Part shown: piece by piece, positions 24,918 to 33,604 of the stretch
Layout of the letters: each line of letters begins with the position of its first letter
How positions within the stretch are numbered: position 1 is the first letter of the stretch
Assembly: GCF_001894745.1 (NCBI RefSeq)
Contig: NZ_BBYF01000029.1
Span: 1 to 37,136, forward strand
Length of the DNA stretch: 37,136 nt
Source of the DNA: Paenibacillus sp. NAIST15-1
GTDB taxonomy: Bacteria; Bacillota; Bacilli; Paenibacillales; Paenibacillaceae
Direction of reading: 5' to 3'
Made by a program: the position numbers and the translations under genes
Notes under the pieces: model-generated
The model's input: the letters and a program-made list of their open reading frames with translations, nothing else
What the model was told of the DNA's origin: nothing
Database searches by the model: none

Positions 24918-26222
24918 ATGAGTTTCAAAGGTAGAAAGTTGATTTCATTACTATTGGCATCAATGATGATGGTGGGGTTATTGGCGGCTTGCGGTTCGGA
25001 TTCATCGAGCAACAAGGGGGCTGCTTCAAGTGGAAACAACGATAGCGAGAAGCCCGCGGAACAAGTCACGGTAGAATTCTGGACAATCTCATTGCAGCCG
25101 ACCTTCAATGATTACTTCAACAAATTGATTGCGGATTATGAAGCGAAGAATCCGAATGTCAAGATAGATTGGAAGGACTACCCTTACGATGCTGTACTGA
25201 ACAAGCTCATGACGAATATTGCTGGCGGTAATGCGCCAGATGTGGTGAACCTTAATACGGAGCTGGCCAATCAGATGGGAACCAAGGATGCATTGGTTGA
25301 CTTCAACCAAGAGCTGACAGCGGACCAGAAGGCAGCTTATTTCCAAGGAATCTACTCCTCAACAGAAATGAACGGCAAAGCGTTCGCACTCCCTTGGTAC
25401 ACTGGATTGCCTGTCCTATTCATGAATAAGGATCTGGTGGTGAAAGCTGGACTGAATCCGGACAATCCGCCGAAGACAAAACAGGAATTGAACGAATGGG
25501 GCCGCCAGATTAAAGAGAAAACCGGCGCTTACGGCTACATATTCACGATGGAAGCACGGACTCTGTTAGAAGAGAACCTGCCGTTCCTGACTGAGGATTA
25601 TAAGAAGGCAGCTTTTAATACACCGGAAGTGGAAGCGTATGTCAATGAGAATGTACAACTGTTAAAAGACGGCGTCATTCCAAAAGACATTATCAACTAC
25701 GATAAACAAGTGCAATACTTCGCGAGTGAGCAAGTAGCCATGTCTTTATCCAGCTCGCCGTTTATTAACAAGATCAAGACAGCCGCGCCTGATGTATACA
25801 ACAAAATGCTTGCCGTTCCAAGTCCGGTTGGCAAAGCGGGCATCCGCTATTCCAACACGATGAACATCGTCGTGCCTTCGGCAACATCCCATAAGAAAGA
25901 AGCGGTTGACTTCGCTGTATTCGTCACGAATGCGGCCAATCAGGTGGAATTCTCCAAGATCGCTAATACATTGCCTTCCACGGTAGAGAGTGCCAAAGAT
26001 CCATTCTTCTCGGAGAATGACGGAACTCTAGAAGGGGTCGCTAAGACCGTATCTGCAGTCAGCCTTGATAAAGCCGAGGATTTCTACATCGGCGTTGAGA
26101 GTGCTAAAGACGTTAATCAGACCATCACCAAAGCATTGCAGGAAATTTATTTGAACGGTGCTGACGTGAAGAAGACATTGACTACGGCTGAGAGCGATGT
26201 TAACAAAATCTTGGGCAACTAA
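24918..26222 (+). CDS. Sugar ABC transporter solute-binding lipoprotein
   Basis: 434 aa. The N-terminus has a lipoprotein signal with lipobox LLAAC (C25), then a Ser/Gly/Asn-rich linker. The body is a family-1 extracellular solute-binding protein: VTVEFWTISLQPTFNDYFNKLIADYEAKNPNVKIDWKDYP, GGNAPDVVNLN, and NTMNIVVPSATSHKKEAVDFAVFVTN, which are typical sugar/oligosaccharide binders. It presents substrate to the permeases encoded downstream. The start has GAGAGGGTG upstream. It is separated from the permease genes by an inverted repeat and a MITE-like element. No ATPase subunit is encoded in the window; a shared MsmX-type ATPase encoded elsewhere is the usual solution in Bacillales. Confidence 0.9.
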   Translation: MSFKGRKLISLLLASMMMVGLLAACGSDSSSNKGAASSGNNDSEKPAEQVTVEFWTISLQPTFNDYFNKLIADYEAKNPNVKIDWKDYPYDAVLNKLMTNIAGGNAPDVVNLNTELANQMGTKDALVDFNQELTADQKAAYFQGIYSSTEMNGKAFALPWYTGLPVLFMNKDLVVKAGLNPDNPPKTKQELNEWGRQIKEKTGAYGYIFTMEARTLLEENLPFLTEDYKKAAFNTPEVEAYVNENVQLLKDGVIPKDIINYDKQVQYFASEQVAMSLSSSPFINKIKTAAPDVYNKMLAVPSPVGKAGIRYSNTMNIVVPSATSHKKEAVDFAVFVTNAANQVEFSKIANTLPSTVESAKDPFFSENDGTLEGVAKTVSAVSLDKAEDFYIGVESAKDVNQTITKALQEIYLNGADVKKTLTTAESDVNKILGN

Positions 26223-26230
26223 ATACTTCA

Positions 26231-26257
26231 AATTGGGCAGGCTTGTCCTGCCCGATT
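26231..26257 (+). other. Stem-loop after the binding-protein gene
   Basis: An eleven-pair stem AATTGGGCAGG / CCTGCCCGATT (one G-T pair) with a CTTGT loop, starting nine bases after the stop and not followed by a T run. Such structures between binding-protein and permease genes often stabilise the upstream mRNA segment or partly end transcription, giving more binding protein than permease. Confidence 0.6.
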
Positions 26258-26276
26258 CTTATAGATACAGAACTAT

Positions 26277-26444
26277 GTTCAAAAAGTACAGTTTTCAGCA
26301 CCGAGAAGGTTGGATAAAGCTAGGGCCTGAGTAGCGCAGCGTACGTAGTTTGTACGTGAGCAACGGAAGGACCGGCTGAATTCAAGATTCGATGCCGATA
26401 TCACATCCTGAGTTACTTCGTGATCAAAAGTGAACTTTTTGAAC
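26277..26444 (+). mobile_element. MITE-like element, copy 1 (168 bp)
   Basis: Begins GTTCAAAAAG and ends CTTTTTGAAC. The first and last ~28 bp form an imperfect terminal inverted repeat. The element has no coding capacity; an internal GTACGTAgttTGTAC palindrome could form a hairpin. Its copy at 33350-33517 has exactly the same length and direction and about 85% identity (26 differences counted by eye). It lies inside the ABC operon between the binding-protein and permease genes. Confidence 0.8.
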
Positions 26445-26477
26445 TACCTCTTATTAAGGTGGTGGAGGAGTACTATC

Positions 26478-27383
26478 ATGAAAAAGAAAAAGAAATCCTT
26501 CTTTGCTAGATTCGGCAAGTCGGAAGCGGCAGTGGCTTGGCTCTTCATGACACCGGGTTTGATTCTACTGGCCCTATTTGTCTTCTGGCCGATTATTTAT
26601 AGCGTACCGCTGGCGCTGACGAATTACTCCGTCATAGGCAAGACCGAGTTTGTTGGCTTGGATAACTTCGTTAAGGCGTTGCAGGATAAGAGCTTCATCA
26701 CGTCACTGCTCAACTCATTGCTATACGTCATTGTTGTACCATTTATTCAGATTATATCTATACTTATGGCGATTCTAGTCAACAGCAATGTCAAAGGCAT
26801 TAAATTATTTCGTACGGCTTATTACATCCCCGTAGTTACTTCTATGGTCGCGGTAGCGCTTATTTGGGGCTGGCTGCTCAACCAGAATGGGGTCATAAAC
26901 TATGTGCTGTCCAATGTAGGGTTAATGAAAGAGAAAATTACCTGGCTGTCCGACAAAGATACAGCACTGTGGACACTGATGTTCATTACGATGTGGAAGG
27001 GCCTTGGCTACTATATGATGATTTATTTGGCCGGCTTGCAATCCGTTCCGAAGGATCTGACAGAGGCTGCGATGATTGATGGCGCGAGCCGGGCGCAGAC
27101 GATTCGTAAAATTACAATTCCGCTGTTGAGACCGTATGTCTTTTTCTGCACGCTTATTTCACTAATGGCGGCAATCCGTGTGTTCGATGAAGTGTTCATC
27201 CTAACGATGGGTGGACCGGGGGATGCTACCTTAACATCGAGCTTATATATTTATCAGCAGGGTTTCCAGCAATTTAATTTCGGCTACTCTTCGGCACTTG
27301 GTTTAATTGTCAGCGTCATGATTGGTGCGCTTAGTATCGTCATCTTCAGATTCAACCGGAAGGGTGGTGTCAATCCATATTAA
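26478..27383 (+). CDS. Sugar ABC transporter permease, UgpA/MalF-like
   Basis: 301 aa from ATG 26478, with GGAGGAG seven bases before it; the extended frame would start inside the MITE. Six membrane segments are visible. The EAA loop reads EAAMIDGASRAQTIRKITIPLL, which docks to the ATPase. The N-terminus is very basic (KKKKKSFF), placing it on the inside. It pairs with the next permease, three bases downstream, to form the channel. Confidence 0.9.
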   Translation: MKKKKKSFFARFGKSEAAVAWLFMTPGLILLALFVFWPIIYSVPLALTNYSVIGKTEFVGLDNFVKALQDKSFITSLLNSLLYVIVVPFIQIISILMAILVNSNVKGIKLFRTAYYIPVVTSMVAVALIWGWLLNQNGVINYVLSNVGLMKEKITWLSDKDTALWTLMFITMWKGLGYYMMIYLAGLQSVPKDLTEAAMIDGASRAQTIRKITIPLLRPYVFFCTLISLMAAIRVFDEVFILTMGGPGDATLTSSLYIYQQGFQQFNFGYSSALGLIVSVMIGALSIVIFRFNRKGGVNPY

Positions 27384-27386
27384 TGG

Positions 27387-28226
27387 ATGCATGATATGAG
27401 AAAAAAACCACTTCGATTAGTGAAATTATTATTGTTGTATGGGGCATTAATTCTATTTGCCATTTTTATGATGGGACCATTCCTATGGATATTAAGTGTG
27501 TCGCTCATGCCCGGCAAGAATGTGTTCAGCTCTCCGCCGGCGATTTTCCCGACATTTATTGACTTTGATAATTACGTCCAAGTGTGGAATTACATGGACT
27601 TTCCAAGATACTTAATGAATACCGTTATCATTGCGCTGATGGGCGTTGTAATGAACATCTTCTTTTCTTGCCTTACAGCCTATCCGCTTGCCGTATTCCG
27701 TTTCAAAGGCCGGGATCTAATCTTTACGCTACTGATAGCGACGATGATTATTCCCGCTGCAGCCGGCATGGTAGTTAACTATTTGACGGTAAAAGCACTA
27801 GGCTTGATGGGCGGGTTTCTTGCAGTCGTGCTTCCTTCAGCGGTTACCGTGTTCAACGTATTCCTAATGAGACAGGCGTTTATGGGCATGCCACATGAGC
27901 TGCGCGATTCCGGCAAAGTGGACGGTGCCAGCGAATTTCGTATTTGGCTGCAATTGGCGCTGCCGATTGTGAAGCCGGCGATCGCCGTTATTGGTCTATT
28001 GGAGTTCATGGGGATGTGGAATAGCTTCCTCTGGCCGATGATTGTGCTTAATGATACGAAGCAGTATCCAATCGCGTCCGCGCTCAGCTTTTTAAATGGC
28101 CAATTTTCCTATAATTTTGGCTGGATTGCCGCCGGAACCGTTATTTCGGTTATCCCGATTATCATCGTGTTCCTGTGCACCCAGAAATATTACATGGAAG
28201 GTGTATCCGGAGCAGTTAAAGGATAG
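27387..28226 (+). CDS. Sugar ABC transporter permease, UgpE/MalG-like
   Basis: 279 aa; the start is either ATG 27387 or ATG 27396, and no strong ribosome site distinguishes them. Coupling to the preceding gene, which ends three bases earlier, is likely. It has six membrane segments, and the EAA-type loop is DSGKVDGASEFRIWLQLALPIVKP. The C-terminal YYMEGVSGAVKG is typical of carbohydrate-uptake family-1 permeases. Its stop overlaps the ribosome site of the DUF4127 gene, so the transporter and DUF4127 genes are one operon. Confidence 0.9.
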   Translation: MHDMRKKPLRLVKLLLLYGALILFAIFMMGPFLWILSVSLMPGKNVFSSPPAIFPTFIDFDNYVQVWNYMDFPRYLMNTVIIALMGVVMNIFFSCLTAYPLAVFRFKGRDLIFTLLIATMIIPAAAGMVVNYLTVKALGLMGGFLAVVLPSAVTVFNVFLMRQAFMGMPHELRDSGKVDGASEFRIWLQLALPIVKPAIAVIGLLEFMGMWNSFLWPMIVLNDTKQYPIASALSFLNGQFSYNFGWIAAGTVISVIPIIIVFLCTQKYYMEGVSGAVKG

Positions 28227-28241
28227 GAGGACACGACTCAC

Positions 28242-29771
28242 ATGAGAAAAATTATATATATTCCGCTGGACGAACGTCCGTGCAATTACGAATTTCCGGC
28301 ACTTCTTGCCGCGGGCACGAATTATCATGTTGTCCGTCCGGATTTAAGCATGATGGGGCTGAAGAAGCGCCCTGGAGATATCGAACAGCTATGGGCTTGG
28401 TTATTCGAGCAGGCGCGCGATGCAGACGGAGCGATTGTGGCCTTGGACACATTGCTATACGGAGGAATCATCCCCTCGCGGCTGCATGAGATGACGGAGG
28501 AACAATGCGGGGAGCAATTGGAGAAGCTTCGTCAATTGAAGCGGATCAACCCGGCTTTGCACGTATTTGCTTATCAGCTCATTATGCGTTGTCCGCGCTA
28601 TTCCAGCAGTGATGAAGAACCGGATTACTACGAGAATTGGGGCAGGGAAATTTTCCGGCGCGGATATATCCGCCATCGTTTGGAGCTGGGCATCACGACA
28701 GAAGAAGAGCAACATGAATTGCAGCAGATTGAGGGTGTTTTGCCTGAATCCATGTGGCAGGACTACACGGAACGCCGTGCTGTTAATTTAACAGCGAATA
28801 AGAGAGCAATCGAACTGGTGCAGGCCGGGGCCGTCGATTTCATGATCATCCCACAGGATGACTCGGCTCCTTATGGTCTGACTGCGGTGGATCAGCAGCA
28901 CGTTCGCAAGCATGTCAAGAAGTGTCAGCAGCAGCTGTCCGTCTATATGTATCCCGGGGCCGACGAAGTGGGGTGTACACTACTTGCTCGCATGATCAAT
29001 CATTTTGAGCGTTGCAAGCCACGGGTGCATGTTCATTTTGCCAGTGTGCAAGGGCCGTTAGTGATGCCTCTATATGAGGATCGCGTGCTATATGAATCGG
29101 TTAAATATCAGATTATGGCGGCCGGAGGACTAATGTCGCCTTCCCTGGCAGAAGCCGATATGGCCCTATGCATCAATTCACCCGGCGAGAGCATGATGGA
29201 GTCGAATGATCAAGGGCAGCCATCTTTAGGGTATCAGGTATACCGGAATCTAGTTGAACTGGTAGAGATGGCTGATGATATTGTTCATCGTCTCGGCAAG
29301 CCTTGTGTTATCGCCGATGTAGCCTATGCCAACGGAGCAGATCTTGAACTGCTGCAGCTGCTTCGCGATAAGAAGCTATTGTTCGAATTGGCCGGTTATG
29401 CAGGCTGGAATACAAGTGGCAACACGCTCGGAACTTGCATTGCTCAAGGTATGATCTATGCCGTGAATGGCAATACGCCGCAGCATCGCGATTTCCTGTC
29501 ACTGCGCTATGTTGAGGATGGGGGCTATTGTGCCTCCGTGCGTAGAGATGTAAGTGATCGGGTGCTGCCTGGTTTGGGATACAATTATTTCTCGATCGAC
29601 GGACAGCGGGGACAAATCGCTGAGCAGGTCAGAGCTGGATTGAATCGGTTCATTGAGCAGCATTTGTATAGTCCAGACAATAATTACGAGATCGTGATCG
29701 ACGATTGCTATATGCCTTGGAGTCGGATGTTTGAGGTCGGATTGAAGACCCATGTCCGTGATACGAAGTAA
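28242..29771 (+). CDS. DUF4127 family protein
   Basis: 509 aa, cytoplasmic, no signal peptide. Family hallmarks: IYIPLDERPCNYEFP at the N-terminus, LDTLLYGGIIPSR, IIPQDDSAPYG around 203-213, YPGADEVG and VADVAYANGADLELL. The conserved Asp/Glu clusters (PLDERP, QDDS, GADE, DDCYMPW) look like an active site, perhaps metal-dependent. No reaction is established for the family as far as I know. It follows a sugar permease gene with AGGAGG overlapping the permease stop and precedes an FAD oxidoreductase, so it probably acts on the imported glycan or a derivative. Confidence 0.85.
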   Translation: MRKIIYIPLDERPCNYEFPALLAAGTNYHVVRPDLSMMGLKKRPGDIEQLWAWLFEQARDADGAIVALDTLLYGGIIPSRLHEMTEEQCGEQLEKLRQLKRINPALHVFAYQLIMRCPRYSSSDEEPDYYENWGREIFRRGYIRHRLELGITTEEEQHELQQIEGVLPESMWQDYTERRAVNLTANKRAIELVQAGAVDFMIIPQDDSAPYGLTAVDQQHVRKHVKKCQQQLSVYMYPGADEVGCTLLARMINHFERCKPRVHVHFASVQGPLVMPLYEDRVLYESVKYQIMAAGGLMSPSLAEADMALCINSPGESMMESNDQGQPSLGYQVYRNLVELVEMADDIVHRLGKPCVIADVAYANGADLELLQLLRDKKLLFELAGYAGWNTSGNTLGTCIAQGMIYAVNGNTPQHRDFLSLRYVEDGGYCASVRRDVSDRVLPGLGYNYFSIDGQRGQIAEQVRAGLNRFIEQHLYSPDNNYEIVIDDCYMPWSRMFEVGLKTHVRDTK

Positions 29772-29856
29772 GGACAATAAAGTACGCAAATAACAGAAAA
29801 GGCGCATGAACAGCTTAGGTGGATGCTGGAAGCGCCGGAGAAGGAGCCAGCGAGAG

Positions 29857-31452
29857 ATGCATAACGAGCGAATGACAGACGTCGCCGTCCTAGGCGGCGG
29901 GTTGGGCGGATGTATGGCCGCATTGGCTGCAGCCAAAATGGGCGTGCGTGTGATCATGACAGAGGAGACGGATTGGCTTGGCGGTCAGCTGACAAGTCAG
30001 GCGGTTCCGCCGGATGAACATCGGTGGATTGAGGAATTCGGCTGCACAGAGACGTATCGCGAGTTTCGAGACCGGGTGCGTGCTTATTATCGAGAGAACT
30101 ATCCGATGTCAGAGGAAGCGAAGAATAATGAACTGCTTAATCCCGGCAATGGTTGGGTAAGCCGCTTATGCCATGAGCCGAAGGTGGCGCTGCGCGTCAT
30201 CGAGGATATGTTGGCCCCGTATGTGAACAGCGGCCGTATCACGGTGTTGTATCATTTCAGACCAACTGCAGCCTCAGTGAACGAGGATCAGATAGAGAGT
30301 GTAACCGTTACACATATAAGCTCAGGTGAAGAAGTTGTACTAAGGGGATCATACTTCCTCGATGCTACGGAATGTGGAGACGTACTGCCGTTAGCGGGAG
30401 TTGAATATGTAATAGGTGCGGAGTCCAGGCATGAGACAGGGGAGCCGCATGCGCTGGAAGAGGCAAATCCGCTCGATGTGCAGTCGATCACCCATGTGTT
30501 TGCCCTCGATTATGTAGAGGGTGGCGACTTTACGATTGAGAAGCCTGAGCAATATGATTTCTGGCGCAAGTTCGTACCGAAGCATACGAATATTCCGCTA
30601 TTAAGCTGGTATGCGAACGATACGGATGACGCGGAGAAAATGAAGGAGTTCGCCCTATTTCCAGGTGAACGTAAGGACGCTTCTGGACGGGAGCTACTGT
30701 CGCTGTGGACGTATCGTCGTGTCATCGACCCGGCTTTATTTGAGCCTGGGCTATATGAGAGTGACATCACCTTGATCAATTGGCCGCAGAACGATTATTT
30801 TCTGGGTTCAATTATTGACGTTCCTGAAGCAGAACGGGAGGAGCATCTGGCGAATGCTAGACAGTTAAGCCTCTCACTGATCTACTGGCTCCAGACCGAG
30901 ACGCCTCGTCCGGACGGAGGGAGCGGGTATCCTGGCATCCGGCTGCGTACGGATGTACTGGGTACAGAGGACGGACTGGCGAAGTACCCGTATATTCGCG
31001 AGTCGCGCCGGATTCAAGCGATGTATACCATTACGGAGCAGGATGTTAGTAAGGAAATCCGCGGGGAACAAGGAATTCGCCGTTACGACGATAGCGTCGG
31101 TGTAGGCAGCTATCATCTAGATGTTCACCTGACGACCGTCACGAACCGAACGTTCTATATTCCGAACTATCCGTACGAGATTCCGCTTGGTGCGTTACTG
31201 CCGATCCGGGTCAAGAATTTGCTGCCCGCTTGTAAAAATATCGGCACCACTCAAATCACGAATGGATGCTACCGCCTCCACCCGACAGAATGGAATATTG
31301 GGGAATCGGTCGGTTATTTAGCAGCCTATGCGCTGCAGAATCAAGTGACGCCGCATGAGGTTCACGCCAATTCGGAGCATCTTCAGGCCTATCAAGCGCT
31401 GATTCAAAGACAAGGGATCCAAATCCACTGGCCGGACGATCTGGTTCTATAA
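29857..31452 (+). CDS. FAD-dependent oxidoreductase (FAD_oxidored type)
   Basis: 531 aa from ATG 29857, with AAGGAG ten bases upstream; a start 51 bases earlier is also open. A Rossmann dinucleotide motif lies near the N-terminus (VLGGGLGGCMAALAAAKMG), followed by EETDWLGGQLT. Further family blocks are YFLDATECGDVLPLAGVEYVIGAESRHETGEPHA and, at the C-terminus, NIGTTQITNGCYRLHPTEWNIGESVG, where the second flavin contact lies. No signal peptide. It is encoded 86 bases after DUF4127 in the sugar operon. It may oxidise a sugar or cyclitol hydroxyl, for example to a keto-sugar that eases glycoside cleavage. That is inference. Confidence 0.8.
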   Translation: MHNERMTDVAVLGGGLGGCMAALAAAKMGVRVIMTEETDWLGGQLTSQAVPPDEHRWIEEFGCTETYREFRDRVRAYYRENYPMSEEAKNNELLNPGNGWVSRLCHEPKVALRVIEDMLAPYVNSGRITVLYHFRPTAASVNEDQIESVTVTHISSGEEVVLRGSYFLDATECGDVLPLAGVEYVIGAESRHETGEPHALEEANPLDVQSITHVFALDYVEGGDFTIEKPEQYDFWRKFVPKHTNIPLLSWYANDTDDAEKMKEFALFPGERKDASGRELLSLWTYRRVIDPALFEPGLYESDITLINWPQNDYFLGSIIDVPEAEREEHLANARQLSLSLIYWLQTETPRPDGGSGYPGIRLRTDVLGTEDGLAKYPYIRESRRIQAMYTITEQDVSKEIRGEQGIRRYDDSVGVGSYHLDVHLTTVTNRTFYIPNYPYEIPLGALLPIRVKNLLPACKNIGTTQITNGCYRLHPTEWNIGESVGYLAAYALQNQVTPHEVHANSEHLQAYQALIQRQGIQIHWPDDLVL

Positions 31453-31479
31453 CAACGATAGAGTAGAAAAACTCAGCAG

Positions 31480-31512
31480 ACAGCCACTCTATTGATAATA
31501 AGGGGTGGCTGT
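31480..31512 (+). terminator. Hairpin between the FAD oxidoreductase and nanE genes
   Basis: ACAGCCAC / GTGGCTGT plus three weaker pairs, without a clear T tract. It may reduce read-through or mark an mRNA processing point between the transporter part and the nanE-ROK part. Confidence 0.4.
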
Positions 31513-31597
31513 TACTGATTCTAAGGAAATGAAAGAGTACATATTATGAGCTACCTATTACTCAATGAACAGTTTATTTATGGAGGTGGGCACTATG

Positions 31598-32299
31598 GTA
31601 GATTCAATGATTCAAACTTTAAAAGGCGGACTTATTGTTTCCTGTCAAGCTCTTGAGGAAGAACCATTCTACGGAAGTGATTATATGGCCCGCTTTGCTC
31701 TAGCGGCTGAAATGGGCAAGGCGGTAGGGATCAGGGCGAATACGCCTCAAGATATTAGAGCGATAAAAAAGGTGACGAATTTGCCGATTATCGGCTTATG
31801 GAAGAAGGAGTATACCGGTTCTGACGTTTACATAACTCCTACCTTAACAGAGGTTGAAGGTATAATCGCTGCTGGAGCCGATATTGTTGCTACGGATGCT
31901 ACAATGCGCAATAGGCCGGGCAATGTTTGTCTTGCGGATTTGGTTAAAGAAATAAGGGAGAAGCACCAAGTACTATTAATGGCAGATGTATCTTCTGTAG
32001 CAGAAGGAGTAGAGGCAGATAGACTGGGTTTTGATCTTATTTCTACTACGCTATCTGGTTATACAGCCTACAGCCCGCAGAGCGAGGAACCAGATATTCA
32101 ATTAGTTGCTGATTTAAGTCAAATGGTTAGCGTTCCCGTATTAGCTGAGGGGAGAATTCATAGTCCTGAACAGACTGTTGCGTGTCTTAGGGCCGGAGCT
32201 TACGCCGTTGTAATTGGCGGAGCCATTACCAGGCCGCAATTGATTACTAAGAAATATACGGATGCTATACATCAATATCATAACGTTCCTGAAATGTAG
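31598..32299 (+). CDS. nanE: N-acetylmannosamine-6-phosphate 2-epimerase
   Basis: 233 aa from ATG 31598, with GGAGGTG six bases upstream; this matches the family length of about 230. The reaction is ManNAc-6-P to GlcNAc-6-P, which then enters the NagA/NagB route. TIM-barrel blocks visible: LKGGLIVSCQALEEEPFYG at the start, RANTPQDI, LPIIGLWKKEY (the conserved catalytic Lys region), GADIVATDAT, DLISTTLSGYT and a phosphate-binding VLAEGRIHSPEQ ... AGAYAVVIGGAITRPQ. It is 47 bases upstream of the ROK kinase that would make its substrate. No N-acetylneuraminate lyase (nanA) is present, which is unusual for a sialate locus. Confidence 0.92.
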   Translation, partial: VDSMIQTLKGGLIVSCQALEEEPFYGSDYMARFALAAEMGKAVGIRANTPQDIRAIKKVTNLPIIGLWKKEYTGSDVYITPTLTEVEGIIAAGADIVATDATMRNRPGNVCLADLVKEIREKHQVLLMADVSSVAEGVEADRLGFDLISTTLSGYTAYSPQSEEPDIQLVADLSQMVSVPVLAEGRIHSPEQTVACLRAGAYAVVIGGAITRPQLITKKYTDAIHQYHNVPEM

Positions 32300-32346
32300 T
32301 CTCTATTATTTTGTTGCAGCAGCCTTTAAGCGAGGAGGTTCTATGG

Positions 32347-33288
32347 ATGGGACATACTGGGGAGGTAGCTATAGGTCTAGATATCGGTGGAACAAACATA
32401 AAGTCGGGGATTGTAAATGCGGAGGGAGTGGTCATTCACCATTTGAATTGTCCGACGAAGGCAAATGAAGGTGGGGAAGCACTGATAAATCGAATTGCCG
32501 AAATTACGAAGGAATTAGAAAGGTATTCAAGCAGTCAAGGATGGAAGGTAAAAGGTGTCGGCATAGGGACTGCCGGTCAAGTGAATAGTCGGACAGGCGT
32601 TGTAATGGGGGCCACAGCTAATTTGCCGGGATGGGCCGGAATGGAGCTTGGAAATCGGCTGCATTCCATGACAGGTTTGTCTGTATTGATCGATAACGAT
32701 GCGAATGCCATGGCATTCGGCGAGGCGTGGGTAGGGTCTGGCAGACAATGGAGCGACTTCATCTGTGTTACCTTGGGAACGGGAGTGGGCGGTTGCCTGA
32801 TCATGAATCATAGGCCGTATCAAGGACGGGATGGGTTTGCGGGAGAAATCGGCCATCATGTTATTGAGTACAGTGGTTATCCATGCAATTGCGGAAGAAG
32901 AGGCTGTTGGGAACAGTATGCTTCTGTTACAGGATTGATGAGAATGGCAGAAGAAGCTGGGACAGAGCTAGAAGGGATTAGTACCGCGGAAAGTCTATTC
33001 GCATCTGCGCAGGAAGGACACGAAGCATCTATTCACGTGCTGAGAAGATATACTCTGTATATTGCTGCTGGTCTGGCTGATATGGTTCATACATGTAATC
33101 CAGAGGGGATTGTCATTGGAGGGGCCATTACTCGGCAAGGCGATTTTTTACTTAATCCGGTTCGTGAAAGTCTGTCGCGCCAGCTGCTTCCTGTTTATAG
33201 AGAGAGGATTCGGGAAATTGAGGTAGTCTCGGCTTCTTTAGGAGATAATGGAGGTGTAGTAGGGGCTGTAGCGGGTTATTTTATTTAA
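32347..33288 (+). CDS. nanK: ROK family sugar kinase, probable N-acetylmannosamine kinase
   Basis: 313 aa from ATG 32347, eight bases after AGGAGG. ATP-binding DIGGTNIKSG (12-21), catalytic DNDANAMAFGEAW, LGTGVGGCLI and the zinc-binding ROK signature CNCGRRGCWEQYAS preceded by GEIGHHVI. ROK kinases phosphorylate glucose, GlcNAc or ManNAc. Adjacency to nanE favours ManNAc to ManNAc-6-P in the cytoplasm. It has no N-terminal helix-turn-helix, so it is a kinase and not a repressor. The gene symbol rests on context, and a GlcNAc or glucose kinase remains possible. Confidence 0.8.
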   Translation: MGHTGEVAIGLDIGGTNIKSGIVNAEGVVIHHLNCPTKANEGGEALINRIAEITKELERYSSSQGWKVKGVGIGTAGQVNSRTGVVMGATANLPGWAGMELGNRLHSMTGLSVLIDNDANAMAFGEAWVGSGRQWSDFICVTLGTGVGGCLIMNHRPYQGRDGFAGEIGHHVIEYSGYPCNCGRRGCWEQYASVTGLMRMAEEAGTELEGISTAESLFASAQEGHEASIHVLRRYTLYIAAGLADMVHTCNPEGIVIGGAITRQGDFLLNPVRESLSRQLLPVYRERIREIEVVSASLGDNGGVVGAVAGYFI

Positions 33289-33349
33289 AATAAAATTCAC
33301 AGTATAATGTAACTTGTTATAGCATACTAGTTTGCCTTTTAAAATGCGT

Positions 33350-33517
33350 GTTCAAAAAGGTCGGTTTTCAGCACCGAGAAGATTGGATGAAGATAGGGAC
33401 TGAGGAGCGGAGCGTACGTAGTGGGTACGTGAGCACCTGAAGGCCCGGCTGAATTCAAGATTTGATGCCGAATCAGCTTCCCGATTTACTTCGTGATCAA
33501 AAGCGGATTTTTTGAAC
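33350..33517 (+). mobile_element. MITE-like element, copy 2 (168 bp)
   Basis: Same length, orientation and terminal inverted repeats (GTTCAAAAAG ... TTTTTTGAAC) as 26277-26444. It lies between the kinase gene and the RpiR regulator gene. The two copies bracket the segment with both permeases, DUF4127, FAD oxidoreductase, nanE and the ROK kinase. Downstream of both copies ACCTCTTA follows, hinting that the element or its target site extends a few bases. Confidence 0.8.
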
Positions 33518-33604
33518 AACCTCTTAAAGGAATTTGTGTATATCCTAAATAGTAGGTTAGTCTACAGTTCACTATTTGTTAGGCAACCTGAAAGGAGAAT
33601 GGAT

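Noticed and set aside
26430..26477. Longer N-terminus for the first permease
   Set aside because: The extra codons lie partly in the MITE end, while a strong GGAGGAG precedes ATG 26478.
33512..33604. Longer N-terminus for the RpiR regulator
   Set aside because: Begins inside MITE copy 2; AAGGAG supports TTG 33605, which gives the usual family length.
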